Assembly: GCA_965656185.1 (NCBI GenBank)
Contig: CBFHJH010000003.1
Coordinates: forward strand, 62,001-126,000
Origin: Croceimicrobium sp965656185
Lineage (GTDB): Bacteria; Bacteroidota; Bacteroidia; Flavobacteriales; Schleiferiaceae
DNA length: 64,000 nt
Reading direction: 5' to 3'
Part shown: positions 45,081-52,425 of the stretch, piece after piece
Layout of the letters: each line of letters starts with the position of its first letter
Position numbering within the stretch: position 1 is the stretch's first letter
Program-made: the position numbers and the translations under genes
The notes under the pieces: generated by a model
Told to the model about the DNA's origin: nothing
Seen by the model: only the letters and a program-made list of their open reading frames with translations
The model's database searches: none

Positions 45081-46478
45081 TTATTTTAAAGCCTGCTTGT
45101 AGCGTTCCAAAGCGCGCTCGCGGGCTTTTTTATGCTCTACGATGGGCGATGGGTAATCATCGGTCCCATATTCGGTCACCCAAGATTTGACATACTTTAA
45201 ATCAGGATCGAATTTTTTAAGCTGCGTCTCTGGGTTGAAAATTCGGAAATAGGGTGCTGCATCTACTCCGCTGCCAGCCGCCCACTGCCAACCACCAATA
45301 TTGCTTGCGGCATCATAGTCAAGCAATTTTTGAGCGAAGTAAGCTTCGCCCCAGCGCCAGTCGATCANNNNNNNNNNNNNNNNNNNNNNNNNNNNNNNNN
45401 NNNNNNNNNNNNNNNNNNNNNNNNNNNNNNNNNNNNNNNNNNNNNNNNNNNNNNNNNNNNNNNNNNNCAAATGCTTAGTTAAAAAACTAGCAACCAACAT
45501 TCTTACTCGATTATGCATGAAACCACTTTCATTCAATTCGCGCATACCGGCATCTACTAGCGGGTAACCCGTTTTCCCATCACACCATGCTTTAAAATGC
45601 TCTTCATTATTCTCCCATTCGATTCGGTCGTATTCCTTACGGAAGCTTTCTTCCAATGAATGTGGAAAGTGATACATCACCTGTTGGTAGAAGTCACGCC
45701 AAATGAGCTCATTGAAAAATTTAGTATTCTTTTTCTGAGCAAACTTTGCTAATTGACGTATGCTAATGGTGCCGAAGCGAAGGTGCAAGCTAAGACGACT
45801 GGTACCCCGCTTTGAAGGAATATCACGTGTATCGTGGTAATTCTTAATTATTTCTTCGTCAATTTCTCGGCTTGGATAATCAAAATCGAAAGTCTCAAAA
45901 CCCATATCCTCCAAACTCGGCATGGCAATAGGGTCACATTGATAGAGATTTTCTAGTTTCTCACTTGGAAAAGCTTTAAAACTATCCTCCTTTAAAGCAG
46001 CCTTGTACTTTTTAGAATAAGGAGTATATACTACATAAGGATCGCCATCATCTTTAACTACCTCCGACTTCTCGAAGATCACCTGATCTTTAAAGCCTTT
46101 AAAGTCTACTTCTTTGCTTTGCAGTAAGTCATAGATCTCGCGGTCCCTTTTTTGAGCATAAGGCTCATAATCTCGGTTGGTAAAAACGGTGTGAACCGAA
46201 TATTTATCGAGAATATCTTCCCAAGCAGATTTGGGAGTTTCGTGATAGCACAACAAAGAGGAACCCTTATTTTCTAATTTGGACTTTATCGCCTCAAGCT
46301 CTTGCCAAATAAATTGTACCCTCGCGTCTTTTGGCTCCAGCTCATCTAGGATATTCTTGTCGAAGATAAACAGGGCTAATACTGGATGATCGGCCTCCAT
46401 GGCCTTGGCTAAACCATGATTATCTTCCAACCTAAGGTCTCTGCGAAACCAAAAAATATTTACTGCTTCTTTTGCCAT
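45081..46478 (-). CDS. phrB: Class I deoxyribodipyrimidine photolyase / cryptochrome, with an assembly gap
   Basis: N-terminal antenna domain 'NIFWFRRDLRLEDNHGL' (residues ~1-130) and FAD domain with 'RGTSRLSLHLRFGTIS', 'ELIWRDFYQQVMYHFP', 'HNRVRMLVASFLTKHL' and 'NIGGWQWAAGSGVDAAPYFR'. Such enzymes repair UV-induced pyrimidine dimers with blue light. A 100-N run separates 'TKHL' from 'IDWRWGE', which are one residue apart in relatives, so the real protein is about 433 aa. It is the last gene of a carotenoid/pterin operon and overlaps the flavin reductase gene by 19 bases. The pterin genes upstream may supply its antenna (inference). Confidence 0.95.
   Translation of the reverse strand: MAKEAVNIFWFRRDLRLEDNHGLAKAMEADHPVLALFIFDKNILDELEPKDARVQFIWQELEAIKSKLENKGSSLLCYHETPKSAWEDILDKYSVHTVFTNRDYEPYAQKRDREIYDLLQSKEVDFKGFKDQVIFEKSEVVKDDGDPYVVYTPYSKKYKAALKEDSFKAFPSEKLENLYQCDPIAMPSLEDMGFETFDFDYPSREIDEEIIKNYHDTRDIPSKRGTSRLSLHLRFGTISIRQLAKFAQKKNTKFFNELIWRDFYQQVMYHFPHSLEESFRKEYDRIEWENNEEHFKAWCDGKTGYPLVDAGMRELNESGFMHNRVRMLVASFLTKHLXXXXXXXXXXXXXXXXXXXXXXXXXXXXXXXXXXIDWRWGEAYFAQKLLDYDAASNIGGWQWAAGSGVDAAPYFRIFNPETQLKKFDPDLKYVKSWVTEYGTDDYPSPIVEHKKARERALERYKQALK
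45368..45467. other. Assembly gap, 100 N
   Basis: The N run lies inside phrB. One missing base giving Leu would restore the family sequence around 'TKHL' and 'IDWRWGE'. Confidence 0.9.
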
Positions 46479-47107
46479 TCTTTTTCTTCAATCTCCCGAT
46501 GTGGTCTAGCGTAAGCATAGCGCTTAAATGGTTGGGCCAGGTAATAGGAATCCAATCCATTTACCGTTAAATTATCGGCCAAACTGTGATCAACCAAGCC
46601 GTCTTCCAATACCAAAGTTGGCTCTAAATGAACCTCTTCTATTGCCGCTACCACAAAAATGGTCTCATTGGCTTTCACCAGGTGTTCCTCTTGCCAAGAG
46701 ATCCCAATTTGAACCTTACTTTTAGTCAGGTAGGGAGCTGGGAAATCTTTGTAATCGTATTCTAAACCTAAAATTTCAGGCTCTGACTCATTAGAATCAT
46801 AATTAGCCGATGCCGCATGGGCTTGTTTCAAAATTGAAGGGCTTACCGAGTTAAGGGTAGCAAAGCCAGTGGCCCGCAGGTTTTCAAGACTATGTCTTGT
46901 CACAGTATGCGGCCTAAACAAAATTCCCAGAAGGGGTGGATTGGCTCCCACGTGTATAACCGAAAAAAATAAACCCAAATTTTCGATACCCTCTAGAGAG
47001 CGGGTACCCATGAGATTTAGGCTTTTAAAACCGCCAAGACTATTAAAAAAGGAAGCACGGTAAAATCGCTCCCATGCCTTAAAGTCCTCCTTGGTAAAAG
47101 TCTGCAT
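46460..47107 (-). CDS. Flavin reductase-like FMN-binding protein (DIM6/NTAB family)
   Basis: 215 aa from the ATG at 47105-47107; the longer frame to 47149 would overlap the SDR gene and adds an unlikely N-terminus. 'SLNLMGTRSLEGIENLGLFF' and 'PPLLGILFRPHTVTRHSLEN' are the split-barrel flavin-binding features of this family. It may reduce FMN/FAD with NAD(P)H or use flavin on another substrate. It stands between the SDR and photolyase genes in the light operon, where a supply of reduced flavin would fit, but this is inference. Confidence 0.82.
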   Translation of the reverse strand: MQTFTKEDFKAWERFYRASFFNSLGGFKSLNLMGTRSLEGIENLGLFFSVIHVGANPPLLGILFRPHTVTRHSLENLRATGFATLNSVSPSILKQAHAASANYDSNESEPEILGLEYDYKDFPAPYLTKSKVQIGISWQEEHLVKANETIFVVAAIEEVHLEPTLVLEDGLVDHSLADNLTVNGLDSYYLAQPFKRYAYARPHREIEEKEWQKKQ

Positions 47108-47117
47108 GCTCACAAAG

Positions 47118-47819
47118 TTACATTCCTTTAATCGCAGACATACCACCATCGATCTTGATCACCTGACCACTTATCCAAGAGGCGTCTTCCCCTAAAAGAA
47201 AGGCCGTCATCGCAGCCATATCATTAGGGGTACCCACTCGTTTAAGGGGATGACGATCGGCATTTGCTTCGCGTTTCTTATCACTACTCAATAATGATTC
47301 GGCCAATGGGGTATCGGTCAGAGAAGGCGCGATCGCGTTGAAACGTACCTTGGGTGCGTACTCGGCAGCCAAGCTTCTTGTTAAGCCTTCTAAAGCTCCT
47401 TTAGCACCAGCTATAGAAGCATGGAAAGGCAATCCGCTCTGTACGGCAACGGTCGAATAAAACACCACCGAAGCGTTCCCTGATTTCTTCAAAGCGTTAA
47501 TTACCAACTGGCTCACTTTAATTGCGCCAATAAAATTCAATTCTAATTCCGAGCGGAAATCCTCCAACTTGATACGGTTGAAAGGCTTTAATGAAATACT
47601 ACCCGGACAATAAACCATGCCATCTAGGCTATCTGGTAAACCATCGATCGATTCGTCTTCCAATACATCGAAGTTGACCTTTTTCACTTCGGTAGGCAGA
47701 TCGGCACTATGAATATTACGGCTGGCAGCATATACAATATTGCCAGCATCGATTAATTTTTGAACTACCGATTTTCCAATTCCACTTCCTCCTCCAACAA
47801 CTAGATAGTTCTTAGCCAT
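47118..47819 (-). CDS. SDR-family oxidoreductase of the photolyase/folE operon, catalytic Tyr absent
   Basis: 233 aa. The Rossmann motif 'VVGGGSGIGKSVV' (GxxxGxG) and the C-terminal 'GQVIKIDGGMSA' are standard for short-chain dehydrogenases. Lys140 of the YxxxK motif is present ('ASIAGAKGAL'), but the Tyr position is Ile136; Ser122 is near the usual Ser place. 'FHASIAGAKGALEGL' is a form I associate with SDRs next to photolyase and folE in marine bacteria. With FolE and the PTPS-like enzyme encoded upstream it would sit where sepiapterin reductase acts, but the lost Tyr means the chemistry may differ. It starts one base after folE. Confidence 0.85.
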   Translation of the reverse strand: MAKNYLVVGGGSGIGKSVVQKLIDAGNIVYAASRNIHSADLPTEVKKVNFDVLEDESIDGLPDSLDGMVYCPGSISLKPFNRIKLEDFRSELELNFIGAIKVSQLVINALKKSGNASVVFYSTVAVQSGLPFHASIAGAKGALEGLTRSLAAEYAPKVRFNAIAPSLTDTPLAESLLSSDKKREANADRHPLKRVGTPNDMAAMTAFLLGEDASWISGQVIKIDGGMSAIKGM

Positions 47820-47820
47820 A

Positions 47821-48546
47821 TTAGTTTATGATTTTTAAAAATTCGTTGCGGTAAGATTCTTGCTTGAATTTACCGGAATAGTGAACGGTAACTGTACTAG
47901 AGCTACAATCCTCTATCCCGCGAGTGGCCACACACATGTGATCGGCCTCGATGTATACCGCAACATCTTCAGTTAATAAAGTTTTTTTCAATTCGTCAGC
48001 GATCTGCTCAGTGAGTCGCTCTTGGACCTGTGGTCTTTTAGAGAAATATCGGACAATACGATTGATCTTACTTAAGCCAATAACCTTACCGCCAGAGATA
48101 TAGGCCACTTGGGCTTTACCTAAAATAGGCACTAAATGATGCTCACAGTAAGAATGCACCGTTATGTCCTTCTCTACCAACATTTGTCCGTATCGGTATT
48201 TATTATCGAAGAGCTTAGCTTCTGGCTTATTCTCCGGTAGCAGTCCTTGGAAAATTTCATTTACATACATCTTTGCCACCCGGCGGGGAGTTCCTTTAAG
48301 ACTATCGTCGCTAAGATCCATCCCCAAGATGTGTAGGATATCGGCAAATTTCTCTTCGATCAAATCAACTTTTTGCTCCGGGCTTAAGGCAAAAGCATCT
48401 TTTCGCATCGGAGTATCCAAATTGGTCATAGCATGGTCATTACCCAAACTCTCGATTTCCGACCAGATTTCGGTAGTGTCCTTTTCTAAGCCATTTTTGG
48501 CCTGGCCATTAGCCTTCAAATTCAACGAAGTTTCTCGGAGTTTCAT
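47821..48546 (-). CDS. folE: GTP cyclohydrolase I
   Basis: 241 aa. Type IA zinc enzyme: 'HSYCEHHLVPILGKAQVAY' carries the Cys and His ligand/catalytic residues, and 'DHMCVATRGIED' the second zinc Cys. 'GLSKINRIVRYFSKRPQVQE' completes the signature. It converts GTP to 7,8-dihydroneopterin triphosphate, the entry to folate or biopterin-type pterins. The first ~40 residues are non-conserved and the ATG at 48546 overlaps the PTPS gene by 38 bases; an internal ATG at 48429 is an alternative start. Being inside a carotenoid/photolyase operon suggests light induction rather than housekeeping folate supply. Confidence 0.94.
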   Translation of the reverse strand: MKLRETSLNLKANGQAKNGLEKDTTEIWSEIESLGNDHAMTNLDTPMRKDAFALSPEQKVDLIEEKFADILHILGMDLSDDSLKGTPRRVAKMYVNEIFQGLLPENKPEAKLFDNKYRYGQMLVEKDITVHSYCEHHLVPILGKAQVAYISGGKVIGLSKINRIVRYFSKRPQVQERLTEQIADELKKTLLTEDVAVYIEADHMCVATRGIEDCSSSTVTVHYSGKFKQESYRNEFLKIIN

Positions 48547-48916
48547 AGAGGGTAATCTTTAAATCAAAATTCTCATTTATCTCGGGTCGCAACAGCTTAA
48601 AGATCACAATGGCTATATTTTCAGCCGTTGGGTTCAGTTCTTTAAACTCCTCGGTTTGGCTATTCAAATTTTTGTGGTCAAAGCGCTCTTCCACCTTCTC
48701 TTTGATCAGGTCTTTCAGCCACTTGGTATCCACTACGTATCCCGTTTCTGGGTCCACCTCGCCTTTCACGGTTACAATCAACTCGTAGTTATGACCATGG
48801 AATTCAGCATTATTGCATTTTCCAAAAACCTCATCGTTTTTAGTAGCACTCCAATTTGGATTGTGCAATCGGTGGGCAGCGTTAAAATGCGCCTTTCTAC
48901 TTACGCTAACTTTCAC
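48509..48916 (-). CDS. 6-pyruvoyl-tetrahydropterin synthase homologue of the CX5HGH type
   Basis: 135 aa from GTG at 48914-48916, which overlaps the idi stop as GTGA. Zinc ligands are His15 ('AAHRL') and His40/His42 ('FHGH'); the catalytic Cys34 lies in 'GKCNNAEFHGHNY' with five residues before HGH. That spacing and the CNN...HGHNY wording are those of animal-type PTPS in tetrahydrobiopterin synthesis, whereas QueD enzymes have CX3HGH. 'FDHKNLN' and 'NPTAENIAI' (Asp/His and Glu of the relay) are present. Automatic annotation would call it QueD (preQ0 pathway). With folE and an SDR downstream, a role in a biopterin-like pathway is favoured. Confidence 0.85.
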   Translation of the reverse strand: MKVSVSRKAHFNAAHRLHNPNWSATKNDEVFGKCNNAEFHGHNYELIVTVKGEVDPETGYVVDTKWLKDLIKEKVEERFDHKNLNSQTEEFKELNPTAENIAIVIFKLLRPEINENFDLKITLYETPRNFVEFEG

Positions 48917-49437
48917 GATTCGAGCGTTTTTACATATTCTTCGAATTGCTTCCAGATAATCTTGAACCAAGCGGTATAATTTTCACCATTCAATTCAATA
49001 TCTCTAGAAAGTTCTTCGATATTCATCCACTTCCAAGCCATAACCTCTTCAGGATTCAAATTGGGCTCTCCATCAAAGTAACCAATGAATAAATGATCGT
49101 ATTCATGTTCGATCATACCTTTATCCAATTCGGCTCGATAGGTAAATTCTAAAACCTTGTCTACTGGACAATCAAAACCCATTTCTTCCATTAAGCGCCG
49201 GTGAGCAGCTTCTTCTTCGCCTTCACCCTTGCGGGGATGTGAACAACAGGTATTGGTCCATAAAGTACCGGAGTGGTATTTAGATGCAGCCCGCTGTTGT
49301 AGCATAAGCTCTCCTTTGGAATTCATTACAAAAACGGAGAAAGCTCGGTGCAGCAGACCTTTACGGTGGGCTTCCATTTTCTCCATCAGTCCGATCTCAT
49401 TGTCTTGAGAATCGACCAGGATAACATTTTCTGCCAT
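48913..49437 (-). CDS. idi: Isopentenyl-diphosphate delta-isomerase, type I
   Basis: 174 aa, Nudix-like fold. Catalytic 'TNTCCSHPRKGE' (Cys) and 'HEYDHLFIG' (Glu) motifs are present. It interconverts IPP and DMAPP, the precursors for geranylgeranyl diphosphate and thus carotenoids. It is encoded eight bases after crtB in the same operon, which raises precursor supply when pigment is made. Confidence 0.95.
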   Translation of the reverse strand: MAENVILVDSQDNEIGLMEKMEAHRKGLLHRAFSVFVMNSKGELMLQQRAASKYHSGTLWTNTCCSHPRKGEGEEEAAHRRLMEEMGFDCPVDKVLEFTYRAELDKGMIEHEYDHLFIGYFDGEPNLNPEEVMAWKWMNIEELSRDIELNGENYTAWFKIIWKQFEEYVKTLES

Positions 49438-49445
49438 ATTTTCTT

Positions 49446-50285
49446 TTAGAGTATGTTGAAACTATGTCTTAGGTAAGAGCTTAGCAATAAACGATACTTA
49501 TTGTGATTGGGTAGTCGCACCCTTTGGTTAAGTATCGTGCTGCTAGGCATACCTTTTATTTTTCTAAATAAATTGTAGTAATAAACGTAGGCTACATAAA
49601 CGCCAAAGCGAGCCTTTTTCGGTAACTGCAAAATACCTTCATAACCTGCTTTAAAATCTTGTTCAATGTCTGCTTCGATCTCAGCCTTCACATCATCGTT
49701 GAAAACGGAAATATCTACCCCGGGGAAATAGGTCCGTCCCAATTGATTGTAGTCTGCGTTTAAATCGCGAAGAAAGTTTATTTTCTGAAAAGCTGAGCCT
49801 AGCTTCATGGCATTCCAGCGTAAATCTTCATATTTATTTTCGTCGCCGTAGCAAAATACTTTCAAACACATTAGGCCAACCACTTCGGCCGAACCAAGAA
49901 TATACTCCTCATATTCATGCGTTGAATAAATCTTGGAAAGGTCTAGATCCATTTCCATCGATTTCAAGAAGGTTTCGATTAGATCTAGATCGATATTGAA
50001 TTCATTTACAGTATGCTGGAAGGAGTTTAGGATCGGATTTAAACTGATGCCATCCTCTATTGCTTGATAAGTCTGCTTCTTAAAGTCATCCAATAGATTT
50101 TTCTTGTCGTAATCATGGAAGGTATCTACGATTTCGTCAGCAAAACGCACAAATCCGTAGATGGCGTAAATGTGCTTGTGTAAAGCACGGTCTAGAAACA
50201 GGATCCCTAAGGAAAAAGAAGTGCTGTACTTCTTGGTGACCATCGCACTCGTGCGGTAGGACAACTTATCAAACAATGCTTTCAT
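49446..50285 (-). CDS. crtB: Phytoene synthase
   Basis: 279 aa. The two aspartate motifs for diphosphate/Mg binding are 'RFADEIVDTF' and 'NFLRDLNADYNQLGRTYFPG' (DxxxD). It condenses two geranylgeranyl diphosphates to phytoene. It follows crtI by one base, the usual crtI-crtB order in Bacteroidota. Confidence 0.95.
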   Translation of the reverse strand: MKALFDKLSYRTSAMVTKKYSTSFSLGILFLDRALHKHIYAIYGFVRFADEIVDTFHDYDKKNLLDDFKKQTYQAIEDGISLNPILNSFQHTVNEFNIDLDLIETFLKSMEMDLDLSKIYSTHEYEEYILGSAEVVGLMCLKVFCYGDENKYEDLRWNAMKLGSAFQKINFLRDLNADYNQLGRTYFPGVDISVFNDDVKAEIEADIEQDFKAGYEGILQLPKKARFGVYVAYVYYYNLFRKIKGMPSSTILNQRVRLPNHNKYRLLLSSYLRHSFNIL

Positions 50286-50286
50286 A

Positions 50287-51759
50287 CTATTTGGTGTCTT
50301 TTTCTACTTCGGCCGCTACCACTAGTCCAGATATCAAGGATGGTGGCACCCCAGGGCCCGGTGTAGTTAACTGCCCGGTGTAATAAAGGTTCGCGACTTT
50401 CTTACTTTTTAGGCTCGGTTTAAGGATTGCCGTTTGCTTTAAAGTGTTGGCTAAACCATAGGCATTACCCTTAAAGGCGTGATAATCATTTATAAAATCG
50501 CTGTGCGCATAGGAACGCTTGTAACTAATTGAATCTCGCACCTTAGAGCCGGTAAGGCTTTCCAATCGATCCATCATCAGGTCAAAGTACTTTTCCCTTT
50601 CAGCTTCTGGATCCTTTAAACCTGGTGCCACCGGCATGAGAAGAAAAAGGTTTTCTTTACCAGCAGGCGCTGCACTCGGGTCGGTTTTAGATGTAGCAGA
50701 GGCATAAAAAAGCGGCTTACTAGGCCATTGCGGCTTGGTGTAAATTTCTTCAGCGTGGTTGTCAAAATCCTCATCGAAGAACAATGTATGATGCAATAGT
50801 CCTTCAACAGGCTTATCTATTCCCAAATAATAAAGCAGACTAGAAGGAGCCATTTCTCTTTTGTCCCAATAAGCTTCCGAATATTGACGATAAGCTTCTG
50901 GAAGTAAGTGTTGCTCGAAATGATGGTAATCGGCCCCCACTACAACGGTGTCGGCTTCAAAATCACCTTTGCTTGTTACGATCTTATGGATATTCTTACC
51001 ACTGAGCGAAACGCTTTTCACTTCATGATCCAGCTTAATTACCACCCCTTGTTCTTGGGCCAATGCTACCATGGCCTTTACAATTTCATGCATCCCTCCT
51101 TTGGGAAACCAAGTACCTCCTTCTATATCGGCATAATTCATCAGCGAATAAAGGGCAGGAGTATTGGCTGGGGTTGCGCCTAAGAATAGCACTGGAAACT
51201 CCATTAACTGCCGGAGCTTCGGATTTTTAAAATGAGTATAGACGTACTTTCGGATGCTTTTGAGTAAATCCAACTGAATTAAACCCTTGGCAATTCGGAT
51301 ATCGGCAAATTCTAATAAGGAACGGCCTGGTTTATAGACTAAATCATTGATACCTACTTGATACTTGTAGGCCGATTCTTCCATGAACTTGCGCAGCTTT
51401 TTACCACTACCAGCTTCTATAGATTCGAATAGATCTATACAAGCGTCTGTACCAGCCGGTAGATCAATGAAGTCCTCTTTACCGAAAAATACTCGATAAC
51501 TAGGGTCTAAACGGTCTAGGGTATAATAATCTGAGACAGATTTTCCGAAACGTTGGAAATAGGATTCGAATACATCGGGCATCCAGTACCAACTAGGGCC
51601 CATATCGAAGTTAAATCCTTCTGCAGAGAAAGCCCGGGCTCTACCCCCGGCTTGATCATTCTTTTCTAGAATAGTTACCTCGAAACCACGTTGGGCGAGG
51701 GAGGTTGCAGCAGAGAGGCCAGCGAAACCAGCTCCTACTACGATGACCTTTTTGGACAT
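50287..51759 (-). CDS. crtI: Phytoene desaturase (CrtI type)
   Basis: 490 aa. The N-terminal dinucleotide motif 'VIVVGAGFAGLSAATSLAQR' is followed by 'EKNDQAGGRARAF', and the C-terminal FAD motif is 'YYTGQLTTPGPGVPPSLISG'. It desaturates phytoene to lycopene. No lycopene cyclase, hydroxylase or ketolase gene is present in the operon, so the final pigment depends on genes elsewhere. It starts 11 bases after the sigma factor gene. Confidence 0.96.
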   Translation of the reverse strand: MSKKVIVVGAGFAGLSAATSLAQRGFEVTILEKNDQAGGRARAFSAEGFNFDMGPSWYWMPDVFESYFQRFGKSVSDYYTLDRLDPSYRVFFGKEDFIDLPAGTDACIDLFESIEAGSGKKLRKFMEESAYKYQVGINDLVYKPGRSLLEFADIRIAKGLIQLDLLKSIRKYVYTHFKNPKLRQLMEFPVLFLGATPANTPALYSLMNYADIEGGTWFPKGGMHEIVKAMVALAQEQGVVIKLDHEVKSVSLSGKNIHKIVTSKGDFEADTVVVGADYHHFEQHLLPEAYRQYSEAYWDKREMAPSSLLYYLGIDKPVEGLLHHTLFFDEDFDNHAEEIYTKPQWPSKPLFYASATSKTDPSAAPAGKENLFLLMPVAPGLKDPEAEREKYFDLMMDRLESLTGSKVRDSISYKRSYAHSDFINDYHAFKGNAYGLANTLKQTAILKPSLKSKKVANLYYTGQLTTPGPGVPPSLISGLVVAAEVEKDTK

Positions 51760-51770
51760 TCACTTTTTTA

Positions 51771-52274
51771 TTAGCGGTAGTCCTTGAGTTTATCCATCAT
51801 CTTGCGTCGCGCTAAAAAGATGCGACTCTTCACTGTACCCAAAGGAATACCAAGGATTTCTGAAATTTCTTCGTACTTATAACCGTTATAGTACATCATG
51901 AAGGTCTCAAGGTACGTCTTATCGACCGTATTAATTTGATCCATGATGTATTTATGATCTACGATGCTATCGGTTGTAACCGCTTTCTCGCTTTCGCGCA
52001 TGTTGATGAAATACTTGTTCTCCGTTTCATCAACAAAAGTGTTTTGATTCTTACGCTTACGATAGGCATTGATGAAGGTATTCTTCATAATGGTATATAA
52101 CCATCCTTTGATATTAGTGCCTTCTTGAAATTTGTCTCGGTTTTTAAGAGCCTTGAAAAGAGTCTCCTGAATTAAATCATCACTATCGTTGGTACTCTTA
52201 GTTAGTTTCATCGCGAGCGTTCGCAAGAAATCTTGATGACTGATGATAAGTGAGTTGAATTCTGATTTTGACAT
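51771..52274 (-). CDS. ECF sigma factor of the carotenoid operon
   Basis: 167 aa. Region 2 ('LTKSTNDSDDLIQETLFKAL', 'NIKGWLYTIMKNTFINAYRK') and region 4 ('TFMMYYNGYKYEEISEILGI', 'GTVKSRIFLARRKM') are complete. It is the first gene of the crt-pterin-photolyase operon and follows the B12-type MerR gene by 151 bases. It may relay the light signal to other promoters or to its own operon. No anti-sigma factor is adjacent, which suggests control at the level of synthesis by the MerR repressor. Confidence 0.92.
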   Translation of the reverse strand: MSKSEFNSLIISHQDFLRTLAMKLTKSTNDSDDLIQETLFKALKNRDKFQEGTNIKGWLYTIMKNTFINAYRKRKNQNTFVDETENKYFINMRESEKAVTTDSIVDHKYIMDQINTVDKTYLETFMMYYNGYKYEEISEILGIPLGTVKSRIFLARRKMMDKLKDYR

Positions 52275-52285
52275 GATGTTTCAAG

Positions 52286-52348
52286 TGTTTAACTAAATTC
52301 ACTTCAAACTTAAACAAACATGCTTAAACAGCCAAGCTTTTTGTTTAA
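52286..52348. promoter_or_regulatory. Cluster of TGTTTAA elements, candidate operator of the MerR/CarH-like regulator
   Basis: Four copies of TGTTTAA occur: forward at 52286-52292, reverse (TTAAACA) at 52310-52316 and 52324-52330, and forward at 52342-52348. The two central copies form the direct repeat CTTAAACA with a 14-base period (52309-52316, 52323-52330). They overlap the -7 box and the spacer of the operon promoter, as expected for a repressor that blocks polymerase. A weaker copy (TGTTTAT, 53365-53371) lies before the regulator gene itself. Confidence 0.5.
52305..52335 (-). promoter_or_regulatory. Promoter of the sigma-crt-pterin-photolyase operon
   Basis: On the minus strand, TTG at 52335-52333 is followed after 20 bases by TAAGTTTG (52312-52305), a full match to TTG-N19-21-TAnnTTTG. 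The start site would lie about 25 bases before the ATG at 52274. Confidence 0.65.
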
Positions 52349-52425
52349 TCTTTTACCTGTTAGCGATAAACAAAATTAAAAGTCACAGATAATCAAGGTT
52401 ATAACATCGAAATGAATAAATAATC

